A stretch of 64,000 nt of DNA from Brenneria alni (GCF_003666245.1 NZ_MJLZ01000017.1:1-64000); one strand, 5' to 3'. Counted from the first letter of the stretch, positions 1 to 9,755 are shown. A program made the numbers and translations. Notes: a model not told the origin generated them from the sequence alone.

Positions 1-164
1 GGTAAATCGCGCCATGGCGCACCAGAACACAACACCCAGAACATACCGTTGATGACTTTACGATGCTCAGCCCATGGGCGTCCGGCTCGTGGGGATGTAG
101 GTTCAGCAGGCAGTAAGGGCTGGATGATGCTCCATGCTTCATCGGGAATATCGTATCGGGCCAT
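1..164 (-). CDS. IS5-family transposase, N-terminal part, runs off the left edge
   Basis: Reading leftwards from an ATG at 164, the frame stays open to the window edge and begins MARYDIPDEAWSIIQPLLP, followed by an R-x-G-R-P-W stretch and a G-A-P-W-R-D-L-P motif. This is the N-terminal domain of IS5-group (IS427-like) transposases, which catalyse cut-and-paste transposition. About 54 residues are visible. The rest lies outside, so whether the element is intact is unknown. It points away from the rpsF operon, so its outer end lies in the AT-rich stretch to the right of 164. I could not place the terminal inverted repeat. Confidence 0.8.
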   Translation of the reverse strand, partial: MARYDIPDEAWSIIQPLLPAEPTSPRAGRPWAEHRKVINGMFWVLCSGAPWRDL

Positions 165-520
165 ATCTCAAAGTGTTGTGGAAATAAGTAGTTACTATAG
201 CTCAGATGATTAAGGGACACAGCCTAAAATCCGTTTTAATTAAGGTTTCTAAAATTCTCTTATTTATGAAACCAGTATGTTATCCGCGAAAATATGACTT
301 GTAAAGAGGCGTGAATCAATAAAAATATATTATTAACTAATGATTAACTTGATAATTAATATTTTTTATTAATTCCCCGCTGAGTGTTAGCTGTTATTTT
401 AACGACAATAAATTATGTCTTTTAATTAATCGAATAACTTATATTTATTAATGTTGGCGGGTTCATTTATTTATCGCCGAACCCCTTTGTTTGCGACAAA
501 GGGATGGGCTAAACGCCACC
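165..520. other. AT-rich gap between IS5 remnant and rpsF promoter
   Basis: No convincing reading frame. The sequence is strongly AT-rich from about 230 to 450, unlike the coding DNA around it. The left part must contain the outer end of the IS5-type element. A short hairpin lies near 479-502, just before the rpsF promoter. Confidence 0.5.
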
Positions 521-549
521 TTGCTATTGCCGCCGCAGGGCACTATACT
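521..549 (+). promoter_or_regulatory. Sigma-70 promoter of the rpsF operon
   Basis: A -35 box TTGCTA (521-526) and a -10 box TATACT (544-549) are separated by 17 bases. Transcription would start near 556, leaving a leader of about 95 nt before rpsF. It is the best-matching promoter upstream of the ribosomal protein genes. Confidence 0.75.
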
Positions 550-555
550 TACGCG

Positions 556-1043
<488 letters not shown>

Positions 1044-1048
1044 TTGTC

Positions 1049-1601
<553 letters not shown>

Positions 1602-1642
1602 TCGGCCACTGTCCATTAACGAGACTTTGAGAGGATAAGGTA

Positions 1643-2095
1643 ATGCAAGTTATTCTGCTTGATAAAGTAGCAAACCTGGGCAGCCTGGGTGATCAGGTAA
1701 ACGTTAAAGCGGGTTATGCCCGTAACTTTTTGGTTCCGCAGGGCAAAGCTGTGCCGGCAACCAAGAAAAACGTTGAGTTCTTCCAAGCGCGCCGTGCTGA
1801 ACTGGAAGCCAAATTGGCTGACGTTCTGGCTGCTGCTGAAGCTCGCGCCGCCAAGATCAAAGAACTGGGCAGCATCACCATCGCGTCTAAAGCAGGCGAC
1901 GAAGGTAAACTGTTCGGCTCTATCGGCACCCGCGATATCGCTGATGCGGTAACCGCAGCCGGTGTTGACATTGCCAAGAGCGAAGTTCGTTTACCGAACG
2001 GCGTTCTGCGTACGCTGGGCGAGCACGAAGTGAGCTTCCAGGTACACAGCGATGTATTTGCTACGCTGAATGTTGTTGTCGTTGCTGAAGCGTAA
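1643..2095 (+). CDS. rplI: 50S ribosomal protein L9
   Basis: 150 residues starting [20 protein letters not shown]. It has the N-terminal RNA-binding domain (about 1-50), the long connecting helix rich in Ala/Glu (about 45-75) and the C-terminal domain ending NVVVVAEA. L9 sits at the base of the L1 stalk and influences reading-frame maintenance. It is the last gene of the operon, with a strong terminator 40 bases downstream. Confidence 0.97.
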   Translation: MQVILLDKVANLGSLGDQVNVKAGYARNFLVPQGKAVPATKKNVEFFQARRAELEAKLADVLAAAEARAAKIKELGSITIASKAGDEGKLFGSIGTRDIADAVTAAGVDIAKSEVRLPNGVLRTLGEHEVSFQVHSDVFATLNVVVVAEA

Positions 2096-2134
2096 TTAAC
2101 GCTTGTCGTTGAATTAACACTTTAGTTAACGAGT

Positions 2135-2162
2135 AAAACGCTGGCCTTGCGCCAGCGTTTTG
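2135..2162 (+). terminator. Intrinsic terminator after rplI
   Basis: An 11-bp stem (AAAACGCTGGC, 2135-2145, with GCCAGCGTTTT, 2151-2161) around a five-base loop. It ends in a T-run and its own A-rich 5' arm makes it work in both directions, so it probably also serves ytfB, which converges from the right. Confidence 0.85.
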
Positions 2163-2182
2163 CATTTCCGGGGACGGGTAAA

Positions 2183-2872
2183 TTAACGGGTGCGAGTAAA
2201 CGCCCCCTCGGCGTTACGGGTGAACCTGACAACCTGATTATCGGTGGTTTCTATTTCCAGCGCCGTCACGGTGCCTTGTGTATTCAACTGCAATTTGACT
2301 TCCTGACCGGCTCGCAGGTTACTGAGCGGTTTGTCATTCCCTTCCACCTGCGCCATTGCGAAAACGTCACCGACCGGCAGGTTGTTATCACGAAATAGCT
2401 GCGCCAACGTCTGTCCTGAGGCAATTTCATAGTTGCGCCAGGAAATTTCCGCATTCCGGGCAACCGGTTGTACTGGCGGGTCGGTGGGCGGCCGTTCTGC
2501 CAATGGCCGGTTTTCGATGATTTCCGCCTGCATCGGCGTGGATTGCTCAATGGCGACCGGCATTGGTTGAGGGGAGGGTACGGGCGGCGGACTGTAAGGC
2601 CATAGCAATGTCACCAGCAAGATACCGATAACAATCAAAATCCAACGGCGATGGAAAAGCGGTAGCGGCTCCATCCAACGGTAGTTATCAGGCAGATGCC
2701 AGATTTTTCTCAATCTGATTTTAATCCGCAGGCCTGATGATGATGGCAACCGGCTATTCTCCTCATCATCGCCGGATCGCTTCGCGTTCCGATGCATAAA
2801 ACGCTGGCAGAGGCGCAATAACGCCTGATAACCCCAGGTAACTTTCCGCTTCCTGGGTGCAATTCTGCCCAT
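2183..2872 (-). CDS. ytfB: OapA-family cell-division/opacity protein YtfB
   Basis: 229 residues from the ATG at 2872, which is preceded by GAGAGGT at a good distance. The reading frame is open further upstream, but that extension resembles intergenic DNA. After a basic cytoplasmic N-terminus there is one membrane helix (WILIVIGILLVTLLW, about residues 78-92), a Pro-rich linker and a C-terminal LysM-like OapA domain (about 145-229: ASGQTLAQLFRDNNLPVGDVF). E. coli YtfB localises to the septum and binds glycan. The function here is inferred from the family. It converges on rplI as in E. coli. Confidence 0.85.
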   Translation of the reverse strand: MGRIAPRKRKVTWGYQALLRLCQRFMHRNAKRSGDDEENSRLPSSSGLRIKIRLRKIWHLPDNYRWMEPLPLFHRRWILIVIGILLVTLLWPYSPPPVPSPQPMPVAIEQSTPMQAEIIENRPLAERPPTDPPVQPVARNAEISWRNYEIASGQTLAQLFRDNNLPVGDVFAMAQVEGNDKPLSNLRAGQEVKLQLNTQGTVTALEIETTDNQVVRFTRNAEGAFTRTR

Positions 2873-3127
2873 GTTGACCTCTCTTGCGACGCTATAAGGT
2901 AAAAACAATTTAGTATATCGGTAACAAGCGGCTAATGACCAGCTAACGCTTTGATGCTTAAGGCAACAGCAGTACAGAACTATCTGATTTAATAGTATAG
3001 GCCAGCCTGCCGGACTTATTCCGCTTACCGGCGGATAAACGTTATTCATCTGCACACAGGATTTTACCCTAATCTCTGGCGCTGTTATGCTGCGCCTTCG
3101 GTTTTTTACAGTTTAAAAGGAACATCC

Positions 3128-3748
3128 ATGACAACCCCTTCTTTTGATAGCGTCGAAGCGCAGGCAAGTTACGGCATTGGCTTACAGGTCGGTCAACAAC
3201 TACAGGAATCTGGTCTTGAAGGGTTGCTCCCTGAAGCGCTGGTCGCTGGTCTGCGCGATGCGCTGGAAGGTAATGTGCCAGCCGTACCCGTGGATGTGGT
3301 TCACCGGGCGCTGCGTGAGGTCCATGAACGTGCGGATGCGGTACGACGTGAACGTCAGCAGGCATTGGCGGTAGAAGGGCAACAGTTCCTGGCTGAAAAT
3401 GCGCAGAAAGAAGGCGTAAGCAGCACAGAGTCAGGTTTGCAGTTCCGCGTATTGAATCAAGGCGAAGGGGAAATTCCTGGCCGTCAGGATCGGGTGCGTG
3501 TGCATTACACCGGTCGTCTGATTGATGGCAGCGTGTTTGACAGTTCGGTCGAGCGCGGTCAACCCGCCGAGTTCCCGGTAAGCGGTGTGATCCCCGGTTG
3601 GATTGAGGCACTAACCCTGATGCCGGTCGGCTCCAAATGGCAGCTATATATTCCTCATAATCTGGCTTACGGCGAACGTGGCGCTGGGGCGTCTATTCCG
3701 CCATTCAGCACTTTGATTTTTGACGTTGAGCTGTTGGAAATTTTGTAA
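3128..3748 (+). CDS. fklB: FKBP-type peptidyl-prolyl isomerase FklB (FKBP22)
   Basis: 206 residues, the same length as E. coli FKBP22. The N-terminal part (about 1-90) is the Mip-like dimerisation domain with a long helix. The C-terminal 110 residues are an FKBP domain with the core motifs [19 protein letters not shown] and VIPGWIEAL. It catalyses cis-trans isomerisation of X-Pro bonds. There is no signal peptide, so it is cytoplasmic. AAAAGGAACATCC precedes the ATG. Confidence 0.95.
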   Translation: MTTPSFDSVEAQASYGIGLQVGQQLQESGLEGLLPEALVAGLRDALEGNVPAVPVDVVHRALREVHERADAVRRERQQALAVEGQQFLAENAQKEGVSSTESGLQFRVLNQGEGEIPGRQDRVRVHYTGRLIDGSVFDSSVERGQPAEFPVSGVIPGWIEALTLMPVGSKWQLYIPHNLAYGERGAGASIPPFSTLIFDVELLEIL

Positions 3749-3806
3749 GCTCAATAAGATAACCAGAAGACGCTTACTGCGTTATATCCGCTGGTAAAGC
3801 AGCTAT

Positions 3807-3843
3807 GGGATGAGGCAGCCCTGCGAAACCTCATCCCGCGTTT
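3807..3843. terminator. Terminator between convergent fklB and ipdC
   Basis: A perfect 9-bp stem GGGATGAGG (3807-3815) with CCTCATCCC (3829-3837), 13-base loop, followed by a modest T-rich tail. It lies between two convergent genes. Confidence 0.55.
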
Positions 3844-3899
3844 CTCCTTAGTCCCATTACATGATGAATATGGCACTTCATTGAGAGCGTCTGGAATAT

Positions 3900-5567
3900 T
3901 TAATGTGCTGAGTTATTCTGCTCAAGCGATTGGGAAACGGCCTGTAGCAGCTCCGGTATGTCCATTTTAGGCAACACAACGTCAATCAATGAAAAACAAG
4001 GCTCGCTACCGATTTGGTCCAGCGCCTGAGCCAACTGGGCCGGAGATGATGTTTTCCGGGTGCGTATCTTATTGCTGTCGCCGCCGAGTGCTATAGGCAG
4101 TTGCGTCCAGTTCCAGGGGGCAATATCGTGATAGCGTTGTTGTGGGTTATGTATCGCTCGCTCAACGGTGTACCCCTGATTATTTAGCACAAAGATCACG
4201 ATATTGAGATTATCCCGCAGCATTGAGCCGATCTCCTGTGCTGTGAGCTGTAGCGATCCGTCACCGATAAGCAGGATTACCCGTCGCAGCGGTTCGGCTA
4301 ATTGAGCGCCATATGCCGCAGGCAGCGTGTAGCCGATTGTTCCCCACAGGGATTGGGTGATGAAGCGGCAACCTTGTAGCAGCGTCAATGCAGCCGCGCC
4401 AAAACAGGCGGTTCCCTGCTCTGCCACGATAAGATCGCCGGGGCGAAGGAAGCCCTGAATTTGCTGCCAAAACCCATGTTGATCAAGTTCATCCTTTGCA
4501 TATGATGAGGGGAGTGCCGGTGGAGTAATCGTGGTGTGTTTCCAGTGAGATGAAAGCGTAGATGTTATTTTCTCTAATGTTTCGATCGCGGTCAGCATAG
4601 GAATATTTGAAAAAGTTTTATCTCCCACTCGGGCTACGGCAGGCTGAATATCAATACATTTTTCAGTTGGAATGTGGTGGCTAAATCCGGCGGTAGTCGT
4701 ATCGGTAAAGAGGACACCGACACTTATGATTACCTCAGCATCTTCAATCAGCGATCTTATTTTTTCATCACTCCCATTGCCTGCATAAGTGCCGGTGAAG
4801 CAAGGATGTTGTTCGTTCAGAGTGCTTTTACCCATTAGTAAGGTTGAGTGTGGGAAAGACGTCTGATCCAGCCAGCGTTGTAAAGACTTTGCGGCGCCAA
4901 AGCGTTCAGCAAGGAAATCTGCCAGCAGTGATACCGAATTCGCCGCACTGAGTATTTCTGTCGCTGCATCAACGAATGCTTGCAGCGACGCGTCAGAGCA
5001 CACAGGTTCAGGTATCGGCAATGGATAGGGACGATTCCCGGTTGGCGCGGCAGCCACGTCCAGCGGTAGAAATAAATAAACCGGTCGGTGGAGGCGGAGT
5101 GCGTCTCCAACCACCCGGTCGATTTCCGAGGTTGCGTTTTCGATGGTAAGCGTGGCGGATGCGACGGTGACTTCCATTGCCATACGGAGAAAGTGGCCAA
5201 AATCGCCATCTCCTAATGTGTGGTGAAGCAGTTGTCTTTTATGCTGCGATATGAGGTTGGGAGCGAAGGTAATGTGGATAACCGGTACATATTCTGCGTA
5301 ACTTCCGGCAATGCCATTAATCGCACTAAGCTCGCCGACGCCAAAGGTGGTAAGCAGTGCGGCGGCGGGTTTGCATCGCGCATATCCATCGGCGGCATAC
5401 GCAGCATTCAGTTCGTTGGCACAGCCAACCCAGGTGATATGATCATGGTTGATAACGTGATCGAGAAATTGCAGATTGTAATCACCCGGTACGCCAAAAA
5501 GATGCTTGATCCCTGTTTGAGCAAGACGATCCAGTAAATAATCGCCTATCGTATAGCTGTTAAGCAT
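3900..5567 (-). CDS. ipdC: Indolepyruvate/phenylpyruvate-type ThDP decarboxylase
   Basis: 555 residues from the ATG at 5567, chosen over one 12 bases upstream because GGGGAAAAC precedes it. The order is that of ThDP-dependent decarboxylases: N-terminal PYR domain with GIKHLFGVPGDYN and the catalytic His-His pair in LLHHTLGDGDFGHF; a central regulatory domain; a C-terminal PP domain with the thiamine-diphosphate motif beginning GDGSLQLTAQ and ending in Asn-Asn. Length and sequence fit IpdC of Enterobacter and Pantoea, which converts indole-3-pyruvate to indole-3-acetaldehyde, the key step of auxin (IAA) synthesis. Other 2-keto acids are possible substrates. It is a single gene, not normally present in E. 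coli between fklB and cysQ, so it is an insertion in this neighbourhood. Confidence 0.85.
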   Translation of the reverse strand: MLNSYTIGDYLLDRLAQTGIKHLFGVPGDYNLQFLDHVINHDHITWVGCANELNAAYAADGYARCKPAAALLTTFGVGELSAINGIAGSYAEYVPVIHITFAPNLISQHKRQLLHHTLGDGDFGHFLRMAMEVTVASATLTIENATSEIDRVVGDALRLHRPVYLFLPLDVAAAPTGNRPYPLPIPEPVCSDASLQAFVDAATEILSAANSVSLLADFLAERFGAAKSLQRWLDQTSFPHSTLLMGKSTLNEQHPCFTGTYAGNGSDEKIRSLIEDAEVIISVGVLFTDTTTAGFSHHIPTEKCIDIQPAVARVGDKTFSNIPMLTAIETLEKITSTLSSHWKHTTITPPALPSSYAKDELDQHGFWQQIQGFLRPGDLIVAEQGTACFGAAALTLLQGCRFITQSLWGTIGYTLPAAYGAQLAEPLRRVILLIGDGSLQLTAQEIGSMLRDNLNIVIFVLNNQGYTVERAIHNPQQRYHDIAPWNWTQLPIALGGDSNKIRTRKTSSPAQLAQALDQIGSEPCFSLIDVVLPKMDIPELLQAVSQSLEQNNSAH

Positions 5568-5859
5568 TGTTTTCCCCATTTGTAATGACTTTTCCCATAG
5601 GGAAGTATTGGCGATATGTTAAATATTTCTAATAATTCGTATCTGTAAAAGTGGAAATTAAGCGTTACATCCGCTGATCAATACGATGGCGAGTGGCGGG
5701 TATGATGGTTTTTTAGTGACTAAGGGGTCAAGCTCACAGTGTCAGCAAACCGTTAAGAACCGTAAAACAAGGCAAATGGGATATTGTCTGATAGTGGCAG
5801 AGAATAATTCCCCGTATATCTTCGCCTATCCGCTATAGCGGCAAAGGAGGAGTCACCTT

Positions 5860-6264
5860 ATGTTTAAGCCTCTGTTAGTTAGTTCTCTGCTAATTGGGAT
5901 GTTTGCCATGACGCCAGCGGCAGACGCTGACAGTATCAGCATTGATCTGATGCCTGGCGTCACGCTTAATATCGGCGATCGCGATCGCCGCGGTTATTAC
6001 TGGGATGGTTACGACTGGCGAAGTGAACGCTGGTGGCGTGAACACCGGGGTTATTACCGTGGTGAGCGTAACCGGCATGGCTACTATTGGGATGGCTGGC
6101 GCTGGCGGGATGTCGGCTGGTGGCGCGAATATCAGCGTGGCCCGCGGCACTTCAACGATCGCCGTGCGTATCGGGATCATCACAGGGACGAACGGGGGCC
6201 GAGGCGGCATGACTGGGATGATCGCTGGCAGAGTCGACATGGCCCAGGCCCGTTTCGCGATTAA
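5860..6264 (+). CDS. DUF2502 (YpeC-like) exported basic/aromatic protein
   Basis: 134 residues with a clear signal peptide (MFKPLLVSSLLIGMFAMTPA, cut near ADA-DS). The mature part has SIDLMPGVTLNIGDRDRRG and then repeats of YYWDGYDWR / YYWDGWRWR-type units with WWRE, all very rich in Arg, Trp, Tyr and His. This is the DUF2502 family of small periplasmic proteins (E. coli YpeC), with no established function. AAAGGAGGAG is an unusually strong ribosome binding site. It is monocistronic with its own terminator. Confidence 0.8.
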   Translation: MFKPLLVSSLLIGMFAMTPAADADSISIDLMPGVTLNIGDRDRRGYYWDGYDWRSERWWREHRGYYRGERNRHGYYWDGWRWRDVGWWREYQRGPRHFNDRRAYRDHHRDERGPRRHDWDDRWQSRHGPGPFRD

Positions 6265-6282
6265 ACCAGAGCGTGAATTAAT

Positions 6283-6315
6283 AAAAACCACGCCCCGTAG
6301 CGGGCATGGTTTTTA
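6283..6315 (+). terminator. Terminator after the DUF2502 gene
   Basis: The arms AAAAACCACGCCC and GGGCATGGTTTTT pair with one mismatch around a short loop, with T5 at the end. It is symmetrical enough to act in both directions. Confidence 0.7.
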
Positions 6316-6584
6316 CCTGCGTTGTTCGCACGACTTACCGCCTACCCAGGGCGTATCTTCTCTTTAAATCCAGCCACCGTTCGTGCCATCACTAACGGAT
6401 TGTTTTGCAGATCAAAGTGATAAACTGCCAATTCGGTGCCGTCATTGCCGACGGCGGTTATCGGCTATTAGGATTTTTCTTTAATAATCGTGATTACTCC
6501 GCCATTGTATAATGATAGGAAGAGAGCATGTGTAACGTGATGGTTATCCGTTCCACTGCATAACCGGTAACAATGAGGTAGAAA
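6316..6584. other. Gap before cysQ with a possible gene-end remnant
   Basis: On the minus strand a short frame without a start codon reads DGTELAVYHFDLQNNPLVMA, continues with RTVAGFKEKIRPG and stops near 6350. Upstream it is closed by a stop near 6468. It looks like the C-terminal tail of a lost protein, but I do not recognise the family. A hairpin (GCCGTC/GACGGC, about 6437-6455) lies inside. The right part should contain the cysQ promoter. Confidence 0.3.
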
Positions 6585-7325
6585 ATGCTAGAACACATTT
6601 GCCAACTGGCCCGTGATGCTGGTGCCGCCATTATGCAGGTCTATGAGGGACACCAGCCTGTTGACGTCGCGCATAAGAAAGATGATTCGCCGGTTACGGC
6701 AGCAGATTTGGCTGCACATCGGGTGATCAAGCAAGGACTGGCGGCGGCATTTCCAGATATTCCGTTACTGTCTGAAGAGGATCCTCCTCAGTGGTCTGAA
6801 CGCCAGCACTGGCAACGCTATTGGTTGGTTGATCCGCTGGATGGCACCAAAGAGTTTCTCAGCCGTAATGGTGAATTTACAGTGAACATCGCGCTGATTG
6901 AAAACGGCCAGGCGGTGCTGGGCGTTGTCTATGTCCCGGTGACTGATGTGATGTATGCCGCTGCTGAGGGAAAAGCGTGGAAAGAAGACAAAGGAGAACG
7001 CCAGCAAATTAACGTCCATGACGCACGTCCGCCGCTGGTGGTGGTGAGCCGCTCCCATGCGGATCAGGAACTGAAAGATTATCTCAGTCAATTGGGGGAA
7101 CACCAAACGGTGGCTATCGGATCGTCGCTGAAATTTTGTCTGGTGGCGGAGGGAACCGCCCAGCTTTATCCCCGCTTTGGGCCAACCAATGTGTGGGATA
7201 CGGCAGCCGGACATGCGGTGGCGGTGGCAGCTGGCGCACAGGTTCACGATTGGCAGGGAAAACCGCTGTCCTACACGCCGCGGGAGTCGTTCCTCAACCC
7301 CGGCTTTCGCGTATCGCTATTCTGA
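6585..7325 (+). CDS. cysQ: 3'(2'),5'-bisphosphate nucleotidase CysQ
   Basis: 246 residues, the length of E. coli CysQ, in the inositol-monophosphatase superfamily. Metal-binding motifs are in place: EEDPP (about 65), DPLDGTKEF (about 85-93) and WDTAAGHAV (about 205). It hydrolyses 3'-phosphoadenosine 5'-phosphate to AMP, removing the inhibitory by-product of PAPS reduction by CysH. That links it to the cys genes 50 kb away in this window. It is Li+-sensitive in characterised members. Confidence 0.95.
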   Translation: MLEHICQLARDAGAAIMQVYEGHQPVDVAHKKDDSPVTAADLAAHRVIKQGLAAAFPDIPLLSEEDPPQWSERQHWQRYWLVDPLDGTKEFLSRNGEFTVNIALIENGQAVLGVVYVPVTDVMYAAAEGKAWKEDKGERQQINVHDARPPLVVVSRSHADQELKDYLSQLGEHQTVAIGSSLKFCLVAEGTAQLYPRFGPTNVWDTAAGHAVAVAAGAQVHDWQGKPLSYTPRESFLNPGFRVSLF

Positions 7326-7793
7326 GTTTCTCTCTTTTCGTCTGGTAACAGATGCAGCAGGAGCTTCGCTTGCTGCGCATTAAATACGCCACCTTTCATA
7401 AAATACCCCTTTTCTGGTTATGCGAAGCGGCGGGCATGGATGGCCGTCGTTGTTTTGTCATATTTGTTCGCTAGATTAACCGCCTGATTACGATGTAATC
7501 GTAAATTTGCGTAGATTTAATTGACGGATCCGCCTGCTTGTCCGTTATGCAGTTTGTGTCAGGGAGAGTAAGCCCCTACTTTTTGAATATTTATACTGAT
7601 GGTTGATGGATTAGATAAATACTGCTCTGTAAAAATGCGTAAAAGCAGTGAAGAATACTGATTGATAGGGAACTAAATGTCGTTTCACGGTACTAATCTC
7701 TATCAGTATCCGTTATCTCATTAGCGCTTTGAGTCTTCGGCTATATTGGTCATGGAAAGCGCGCAGAACAATAAAACGGGAGGAGAGTAAACG
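7326..7793. other. 470-bp intergenic region between cysQ and ytfK
   Basis: No gene found. In E. coli ytfJ lies near here, but I see no trace of it. The region has small palindromes (for example GATTAC/GTAATC near 7486-7500) and presumably the ytfK promoter in its right half. E. coli ytfK is PhoB-activated. I could not identify a convincing pho box by eye. Confidence 0.4.
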
Positions 7794-8000
7794 ATGAGGA
7801 TCTTCGAACGTTACAATCCGATGAAGGTCGCTAAGTATGTGAAAACATTGTTTCGTGGAAGGTTGTATATTAAAGGCGTTGGTGCTTTTGAATTCGATTA
7901 TGGCAAAATTTTATTGCCAAAGACACGAGACAAACAGCATCTGCTGGTGATGTCTGAAGTTAACCGCCAGGTCATCAGGCTACAGGCCGAGATGGGCTGA
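7794..8000 (+). CDS. ytfK: Stringent-response modulator YtfK
   Basis: 68 residues, the same length as E. coli YtfK and aligned end to end: [33 protein letters not shown] and [16 protein letters not shown]. coli YtfK binds SpoT and tips it toward (p)ppGpp synthesis during phosphate or fatty-acid limitation. A strong GGAGGAGAG ribosome binding site sits before the ATG. The order ytfK-ytfL-msrA is as in E. coli. Confidence 0.93.
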   Translation: MRIFERYNPMKVAKYVKTLFRGRLYIKGVGAFEFDYGKILLPKTRDKQHLLVMSEVNRQVIRLQAEMG

Positions 8001-8014
8001 CCAGGGGAAACAAG

Positions 8015-8056
8015 CATTCCATGCTGGCGATGATTAACGGCCCATTGAGGGCCGTT
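8015..8056 (+). terminator. ytfK terminator, left copy of a 42-bp direct duplication
   Basis: It contains the hairpin AACGGCCC-attga-GGGCCGTT. The whole 42-bp segment recurs at 8187-8228 with two differences, so the two copies bracket repeat element A. Only the right copy is followed by a T-rich tail. Confidence 0.7.
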
Positions 8057-8059
8057 CAG

Positions 8060-8184
8060 ACCATTGACAAAGTTCCTTATTAGGGAGAGCGTGCTGAGGG
8101 GCCGTAGCGGCGTAAGCCGCCGGAGCGCCCCTCGGTACGGTAGGCCCGTGTATCTCAGGCTTACAAGCGACTTTGTCAGTAACC
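8060..8184 (-). repeat. Repeat family A, copy A2 (125-bp palindromic element)
   Basis: The 112-bp core 8066-8177 has terminal inverted repeats beginning GACAAAGT and ending ACTTTGTC. On the minus strand it differs from copy A1 (21924-22035) at only four positions. The conserved edges ACCATT and AGTAACC extend the unit to 125 bp. Inside are nested helices: GTAC/GTAC-type outer arms, GAGGGG with CCCCTC, and CGGC-TTAC-GCCG at the tip. It lies between the two copies of the ytfK/ytfL terminator. Frames through it stay open, but the differences from A1 change amino acids, so I regard it as non-coding. Confidence 0.8.
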
Positions 8185-8186
8185 AC

Positions 8187-8228
8187 CATTCCGTGCTGGT
8201 GATGATTAACGGCCCATTGAGGGCCGTT
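8187..8228. terminator. ytfK/ytfL terminator, right copy of the 42-bp duplication
   Basis: The same hairpin AACGGCCC-attga-GGGCCGTT as the left copy (40 of 42 bases identical over the segment), here followed by ATTGTTTTT. It lies between convergent ytfK and ytfL. Confidence 0.75.
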
Positions 8229-8271
8229 ATTGTTTTTAGCACTTTCGTCAGAAAAAATAACGGTTAAGGGA

Positions 8272-9597
8272 TTATTTCTTCTGGTCTGTTTGGACAACCC
8301 CGGCGGCGGTAGGTTTTTCTTCCAGACGGGTAACCAGCAACTGGTCGATTTTATAGCTATCAATATCCACCACTTCAAATTTGAAGCCTGAGAAACGAAC
8401 AAAATCGGTGCGCTTGGGAATTTTGCGCAAGGTGTACATCATAAACCCGCCTATGGTTTCATAATTTCCAGAATGCGGGAAATCATCAATACACAGCGCC
8501 CGCATAACATCTTCTATCGGCGTACCGCCTTCTATCAACCAGGAATTCTCATCACGGGCGACGATTTGTTCTTCCTGCCCCTGACCGACTAAATCCCCCA
8601 TCAATGTGGTCATGACATCATTAAGGGTAATAATGCCGACCACCAGTGCGTATTCGTTCAAAATAACCGCAAAGTCTTCCCCTGCGGTTTTAAAACTTTC
8701 CAGTGCTTCAGACAGTGTCAGCGTATCCGGTACGATCAGCGCAGGGCGGATCTGCACCCCGCTGTGCAACTCAAGGCTCTGGTTTCCCAGCACCCGGATC
8801 AATAGATCTTTTGAATCGACATAGCCGATGATCTGATCAATGTGACCGTCACAAACCAAGAATTTAGAGTGCGGTTGCTGGGCGATTTTATCTTTGATTT
8901 GCGCTTCTTTTTCATGCAGATCAAAAAAAACCACGCTTTCACGCGATGTCATGGATGAGGGCACCGTGCGCGACTCCAGTTCAAACACGTTTTCGATCAG
9001 CTCATGCTCCTGCTTACGTAAGACGCCTGCCAGCGCACCGGCTTCCACCACCGCGTAAATATCATCGGAGGTGATATCATCCTTACGCACCATCGGCAAT
9101 TTAAGCGCCCGAAAAATGACGTTCGCCAGGCCGTTAAACAGCCATACCAGCGGGCGGAAAACGAACAAACAGAAGCGCATAGGGTTGATAATGCGGATGG
9201 CAACGGCCTCAGGGGCAATCATACCAATGCGTTTCGGCGTGAGATCGCCAAATAAAATAAACAGGCTGGTTACCAGCACGAACGAGCAGATGAAGCTGGT
9301 TTTGTCCGCCGATTCCGGCGACATGAACTGTTCAAAAAGCAGAGAGAGGGTAGGAGAAAACGCGGCATCACCGATAACACCGGCCAGAATGGCGACCGCA
9401 TTGACGCCAATCTGTATGACGGTAAAGAAAATCCCCGGCGTCTCCTGGAATTTTAATACCATATCGGCGTTGAGGTTGCCCTCGTCGGCCATAAGTTTAA
9501 GTTTTATTTTACGAGATGCCGCCAGAGATATTTCGGAAAGTGAGAAAAATGCACTGATGGCAATAAGAACAATAATAAGTAATAGACTGTTTAACAT
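8272..9597 (-). CDS. ytfL: CNNM/CBS-domain inner-membrane protein YtfL
   Basis: 441 residues from the ATG at 9597, where similarity to E. coli YtfL starts (MLNSLLLIIVLIAISAFFSL). An upstream ATG in the same frame is not supported by the family. N-terminal CNNM domain with about four membrane helices and the SEISLAASRK motif (1-190), a pair of CBS domains (about 205-330) and a C-terminal CorC_HlyC transporter-associated domain (about 345-425). Relatives act in Mg2+/Co2+ efflux or polyamine export. The precise substrate here is not shown. It is read toward ytfK and converges on it. Confidence 0.9.
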   Translation of the reverse strand: MLNSLLLIIVLIAISAFFSLSEISLAASRKIKLKLMADEGNLNADMVLKFQETPGIFFTVIQIGVNAVAILAGVIGDAAFSPTLSLLFEQFMSPESADKTSFICSFVLVTSLFILFGDLTPKRIGMIAPEAVAIRIINPMRFCLFVFRPLVWLFNGLANVIFRALKLPMVRKDDITSDDIYAVVEAGALAGVLRKQEHELIENVFELESRTVPSSMTSRESVVFFDLHEKEAQIKDKIAQQPHSKFLVCDGHIDQIIGYVDSKDLLIRVLGNQSLELHSGVQIRPALIVPDTLTLSEALESFKTAGEDFAVILNEYALVVGIITLNDVMTTLMGDLVGQGQEEQIVARDENSWLIEGGTPIEDVMRALCIDDFPHSGNYETIGGFMMYTLRKIPKRTDFVRFSGFKFEVVDIDSYKIDQLLVTRLEEKPTAAGVVQTDQKK

Positions 9598-9682
9598 AGT
9601 ATTTTCGCTTTGGCCCGGCACGGGAAAAGGCAATCCTCAGAAAGGCAATTCATCTCAGATAACGCACAAAAAGCCGTTAACA

Positions 9683-9710
9683 GGGCCGGGAATCGGCCCA
9701 AATTATTTTT
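9683..9710. terminator. Hairpin between msrA and ytfL
   Basis: GGGCCG (9683-9688) pairs with CGGCCC (9694-9699). On the plus strand it is followed by AAATTATTTTT; on the minus strand (the msrA direction) a T5 run follows about 11 bases later. It may limit read-through from msrA into ytfL. Weak as an intrinsic terminator. Confidence 0.35.
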
Positions 9711-9755
9711 AATAGCGGGCTATTATAACAGGAGCGGTGAAATTACCGCCAGATC

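Noticed and set aside
2873-3055. N-terminal extension of ytfB up to an ATG at 3055
   Set aside because: The extra 61 residues have no similarity to the family, lie in AT-rich spacer DNA, and the ATG at 2872 has a ribosome binding site.
8060-8184. Calling family A an ERIC (IRU) element
   Set aside because: ERIC is also ~126 bp and palindromic, but its conserved central core and ends as I remember them do not match GACAAAGT...ACTTTGTC, and ERIC is not known for flanking terminator duplications.
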